Origin: Didymodactylos carnosus | Lineage: Eukaryota > Rotifera > Eurotatoria > Philodinida > Philodinidae | Direction: 5' to 3' | NCBI GenBank assembly: GCA_905250885.1 | Contig: CAJNOQ010000111.1 | Location: 1-64,000 of the forward strand | DNA: 64,000 nt | In this document: piece by piece, positions 63,001 through 64,000 of the stretch | Layout: each line of letters begins with the position of its first letter | Numbering within the stretch: position 1 is the first letter of the stretch | Made by a program: the position numbers and the translations under genes | Notes under the pieces: model-generated | Database searches by the model: none | The model's input: only the letters and a program-made list of their open reading frames with translations | What the model was told of the DNA's origin: nothing

Positions 63001-64000
63001 ATCATCAGAAAATGATATAAGTAGGGGAGGAGGAGATAGTGCAACAACACTAGGTACAGGATCAATATCAGGCACTCAACGATCATCCACAACGAGTCTG
63101 CCACCCATTGTACCATACCATACAAGTGAACAAGATTTATCTAAACGTAATATTATCTCTTGGTTATATTCTTGTCAAATATCTAATTTTTTTCAATGTC
63201 TTTCTAGGTCTTTCAACATCGGCTCGTTCGGGTAGTGGTAGTAAAGCGAAATCAAAATTATCGCTACGTAGTCCATCGTTAAAACGTTCACCAAGTCTTC
63301 GATTTCGCAAATCACAAAAATCATCGTCACAATCACAACAGGGCGCGTCAACATCATCAGCGAGTAGCGGTATTGGTGGTTCATCATCATCAATGTTAAG
63401 TGCAAGTAATAATGGATGCGGTCAATCAACATCACCTCGACGTAGTTTTGTTAAAATTGTTAAGAAAGGATTAAAAACTCTCAAATCAGGTACCAGTATC
63501 GGTGGTGTACCACAACAGATGAGTGGTCAAGTATATGATGAAAATATTTTAACAACATCGACAACTTCTACAGCCGATGATTCCAATTTATCTGGTATTA
63601 ATTTTGGTATTGAACTAGAAGAATGTGAATCATCGTCCATATCTCGTTCAATTCCAATCGTAGTAGAAATTCTATGTAAATTAATTGAAGTGAGAGGTAT
63701 TACGTATACGGGTATCTATCGTCATGCGGGTGGATTAACAGCCGTCAATTGGCTTGTAAATGAACTCGATAAAGGATGTGAACGAGTTGATTTTCAATCG
63801 GAAAAATGGTATGATATCAAAGCGGTAGCATCAACATTAAAAACATTCTTTGCAAAATTACCAGATTCACTTATTTCATCAAGTAAGAATTTTATTAGTA
63901 TTGGTTTTGCTTCTATGTTTATTTGTTGTTATTTTTTTAGAAATGTGCAGTCTGTTTGTTGAATCAAGTCGCATTGATTGTCATCGTGATCGTTTAATTG
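51060..64000 (+). CDS. ARHGAP21: PDZ-PH-RhoGAP protein, ARHGAP21/23 type (3' partial)
   Basis: This is a GTPase-activating protein for Rho/Cdc42-type GTPases at membranes and junctions. Exons join in phase: 51060-51170, 54467-54647, 56361-56568 (or its duplicate 58607-58814), 59097-59151, 59210-59584, 59653-60169, 60233-60595, 60654-61106, 61190-61307, 61374-61537, 61841-61963, 62037-62226, 62287-62356, 62419-62722, 62781-63146, 63208-63882, 63941-64000. That gives about 1444 codons so far. Residues 1 to about 190 form the PDZ domain, with the carboxylate loop GFGFTLRHFVIYPP, then LLPMDTIFVKEV, AGLRQGDRILSVND and SYSQVIAMIQNT. A long Gln- and Ser-rich linker follows, with several CAA/CAG runs. 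The PH domain spans about 1043-1150 (EGILYC to SLHEWLEVV). The RhoGAP domain begins near 1332 and has the arginine finger in YTGIYRHAG; it is cut by the window edge. The ATG at 51060 is assumed; an upstream exon is possible. Confidence 0.94.
51980..52190. repeat. Inverted repeat, 70-bp arms, intronic
   Basis: About 51980-52050 (CCTACAATGAATATTGTACA...) is repeated in inverse at about 52122-52190 (...TGTACAATACTCATTGTAGG) around a 70-bp spacer. It lies in the first intron of the RhoGAP gene and abuts the word-cluster element that starts at about 52190. Confidence 0.85.
52190..52750. mobile_element. Element with AATCGCGATTAAT end clusters
   Basis: The left end (about 52205-52265) and right end (about 52608-52735) repeat ATTAATCGCG, AATCGCGATTA, AATTAATCG and close variants many times in both orientations. 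The middle (about 52270-52600) lacks them. The extreme ends match as inverted repeats: CCCATGTA at 52191 against TACATGGG at about 52744-52751. The layout is the same as in the elements at 27.7-28.7 kb, with a different word. No transposase was seen. It lies in the first RhoGAP intron. Confidence 0.65.
52985..53150 (-). repeat. Dispersed repeat family 3, copy 1 (inverted)
   Basis: Read on the minus strand this matches the copies at 53480-53650 and 54005-54165. Shared words include CCTTTTAGGGTTTT, AAAAGATC, GGAGTTTGACA and CTCAGAAGG, ending at CTCGTGA. With the next copy it forms an imperfect inverted pair about 660 bp across. Confidence 0.75.
53480..53650 (+). repeat. Dispersed repeat family 3, copy 2
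   Basis: Shared core: CATAACTCTTGAGAGAATCATGGG, then TTCTTTTAGGGTTTTAACTA, ATAAGATCATTGAAAACGG and AGTTTAACACCTGGGAAG. It differs from copies 1 and 3 at many positions, so the duplications are old. Confidence 0.75.
54005..54165 (+). repeat. Dispersed repeat family 3, copy 3
   Basis: Shared core: CATAACTTTTGAAAGAAG, AATCCTTTTAGGGTTTTTAC, CAAAAGATCATTGAGATTGG and AGTTTGACATCTCAGAAGG, ending CTCGTGAA. Same orientation as copy 2. The minus-strand ORFs over copies 2 and 3 look alike only because of this repeat. Confidence 0.75.
54517..56762. repeat. Tandem duplication, unit 1 (2246 bp)
   Basis: Starts inside RhoGAP exon 2 (at AAACACAATTGATAATAG) and runs through the rest of that exon, the second intron with its foldback, the whole PDZ core exon 56361-56568, and 194 bp of the next intron. 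By eye it is identical to unit 2 throughout. The junction shows a 3-bp AAA shared by the start of unit 1 and the sequence just after unit 2, as expected from end-joining or template switching. Confidence 0.95.
55252..55687. mobile_element. Foldback MITE, family 1 copy C (in unit 1)
   Basis: Ends CATGAAAAACGCGTAACTCT and, on the other strand, CACGAAAAACGCGTAACTCT, with a direct TATA at 55248-55251 and 55688-55691. Each arm is about 200 bp and keeps CTCTGCTACC and TATCCTATAATTTTCGGAAA. The matching ORFs on opposite strands here (55287-55484 plus, 55401-55652 minus) are the two arms read outward, not genes. It sits in the RhoGAP intron before the PDZ core exon. Confidence 0.85.
56763..59008. repeat. 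Tandem duplication, unit 2 (2246 bp)
   Basis: Offset from unit 1 by exactly 2246 bp. It contains a 5'-truncated copy of exon 2 (56763-56893, donor intact) and a complete copy of the PDZ core exon (58607-58814). After the first PDZ exon (ending in phase 2), splicing into the second one (needing phase 1) or into the truncated exon via the AG at 56759-56760 brings a stop within a few codons. Only one PDZ copy can be used per productive transcript, and both would give the same protein. Confidence 0.95.
57498..57933. mobile_element. Foldback MITE, family 1 copy C' (in unit 2)
   Basis: An exact second copy of the element at 55252-55687, created by the tandem duplication and not by a new insertion. 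The flanking TATA repeats are copied with it. Confidence 0.85.

Overview
The window is nuclear DNA from an AT-rich invertebrate animal. It has short GT-AG introns (many of about 50-70 nt), metazoan gene families, much simple-sequence DNA and many small foldback repeats. A rotifer, bdelloid-like, would fit the compactly spliced genes and the secreted hevein-type chitin-binding protein. That assignment is an inference, because nothing here fixes the species. There are no prokaryotic features, no CRISPR array, and no rRNA or convincing tRNA gene.

Five multi-exon protein genes can be reconstructed by joining exons on phase. From left to right they are: (1) 1780-2596, minus strand, a 144-residue secreted protein with tandem hevein-like chitin-binding domains, made of exons too short to show as ORFs; (2) about 5339-7215, minus strand, calmodulin-lysine N-methyltransferase (CAMKMT) in nine certain exons plus one doubtful last exon; (3) 15977-17646, minus strand, an UNC-4/UNCX paired-like homeobox transcription factor (435 residues, four exons); (4) 31284-33304, minus strand, a secreted purple acid phosphatase (589 residues, three exons); (5) 51060-64000 and beyond, plus strand, a PDZ-PH-RhoGAP protein of the ARHGAP21/23 type, whose RhoGAP domain runs off the right edge. 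The five genes share no pathway; this is an ordinary animal gene neighbourhood, not an operon. A Rab-like GTPase fragment at 9262-9453 looks like a pseudogene.

The rest is non-coding. About 10-21.5 kb, around unc-4, and about 39-51 kb, upstream of the RhoGAP gene, are AT-rich and contain microsatellites but few transposon-like repeats. The intervals 0-9.8, 21.5-31, 38.6-39.2 and 51.9-54.2 kb hold many non-autonomous DNA repeats. One foldback (MITE-like) family has copies at 5.0, 43.4 and 55.3/57.5 kb. Other long hairpins lie at 8.2-9.05, 27.2-27.6 and 46.7 kb. A distinct class of repeat consists of clusters of one short palindromic word at both ends, a different word for each element: CAAGTACTTG and ACCGGT/CGGTA nested at 27.7-28.7 kb, AATCGCGATTAAT at 52.2-52.75 kb, GGGACTC at 9.63-9.75 kb.

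The most striking local event is a direct tandem duplication of 2246 bp, apparently identical between copies (54517-56762 and 56763-59008), inside the RhoGAP gene. It doubles the exon carrying the core of the PDZ domain. Exon phases show that only one copy at a time can be spliced in without a premature stop.
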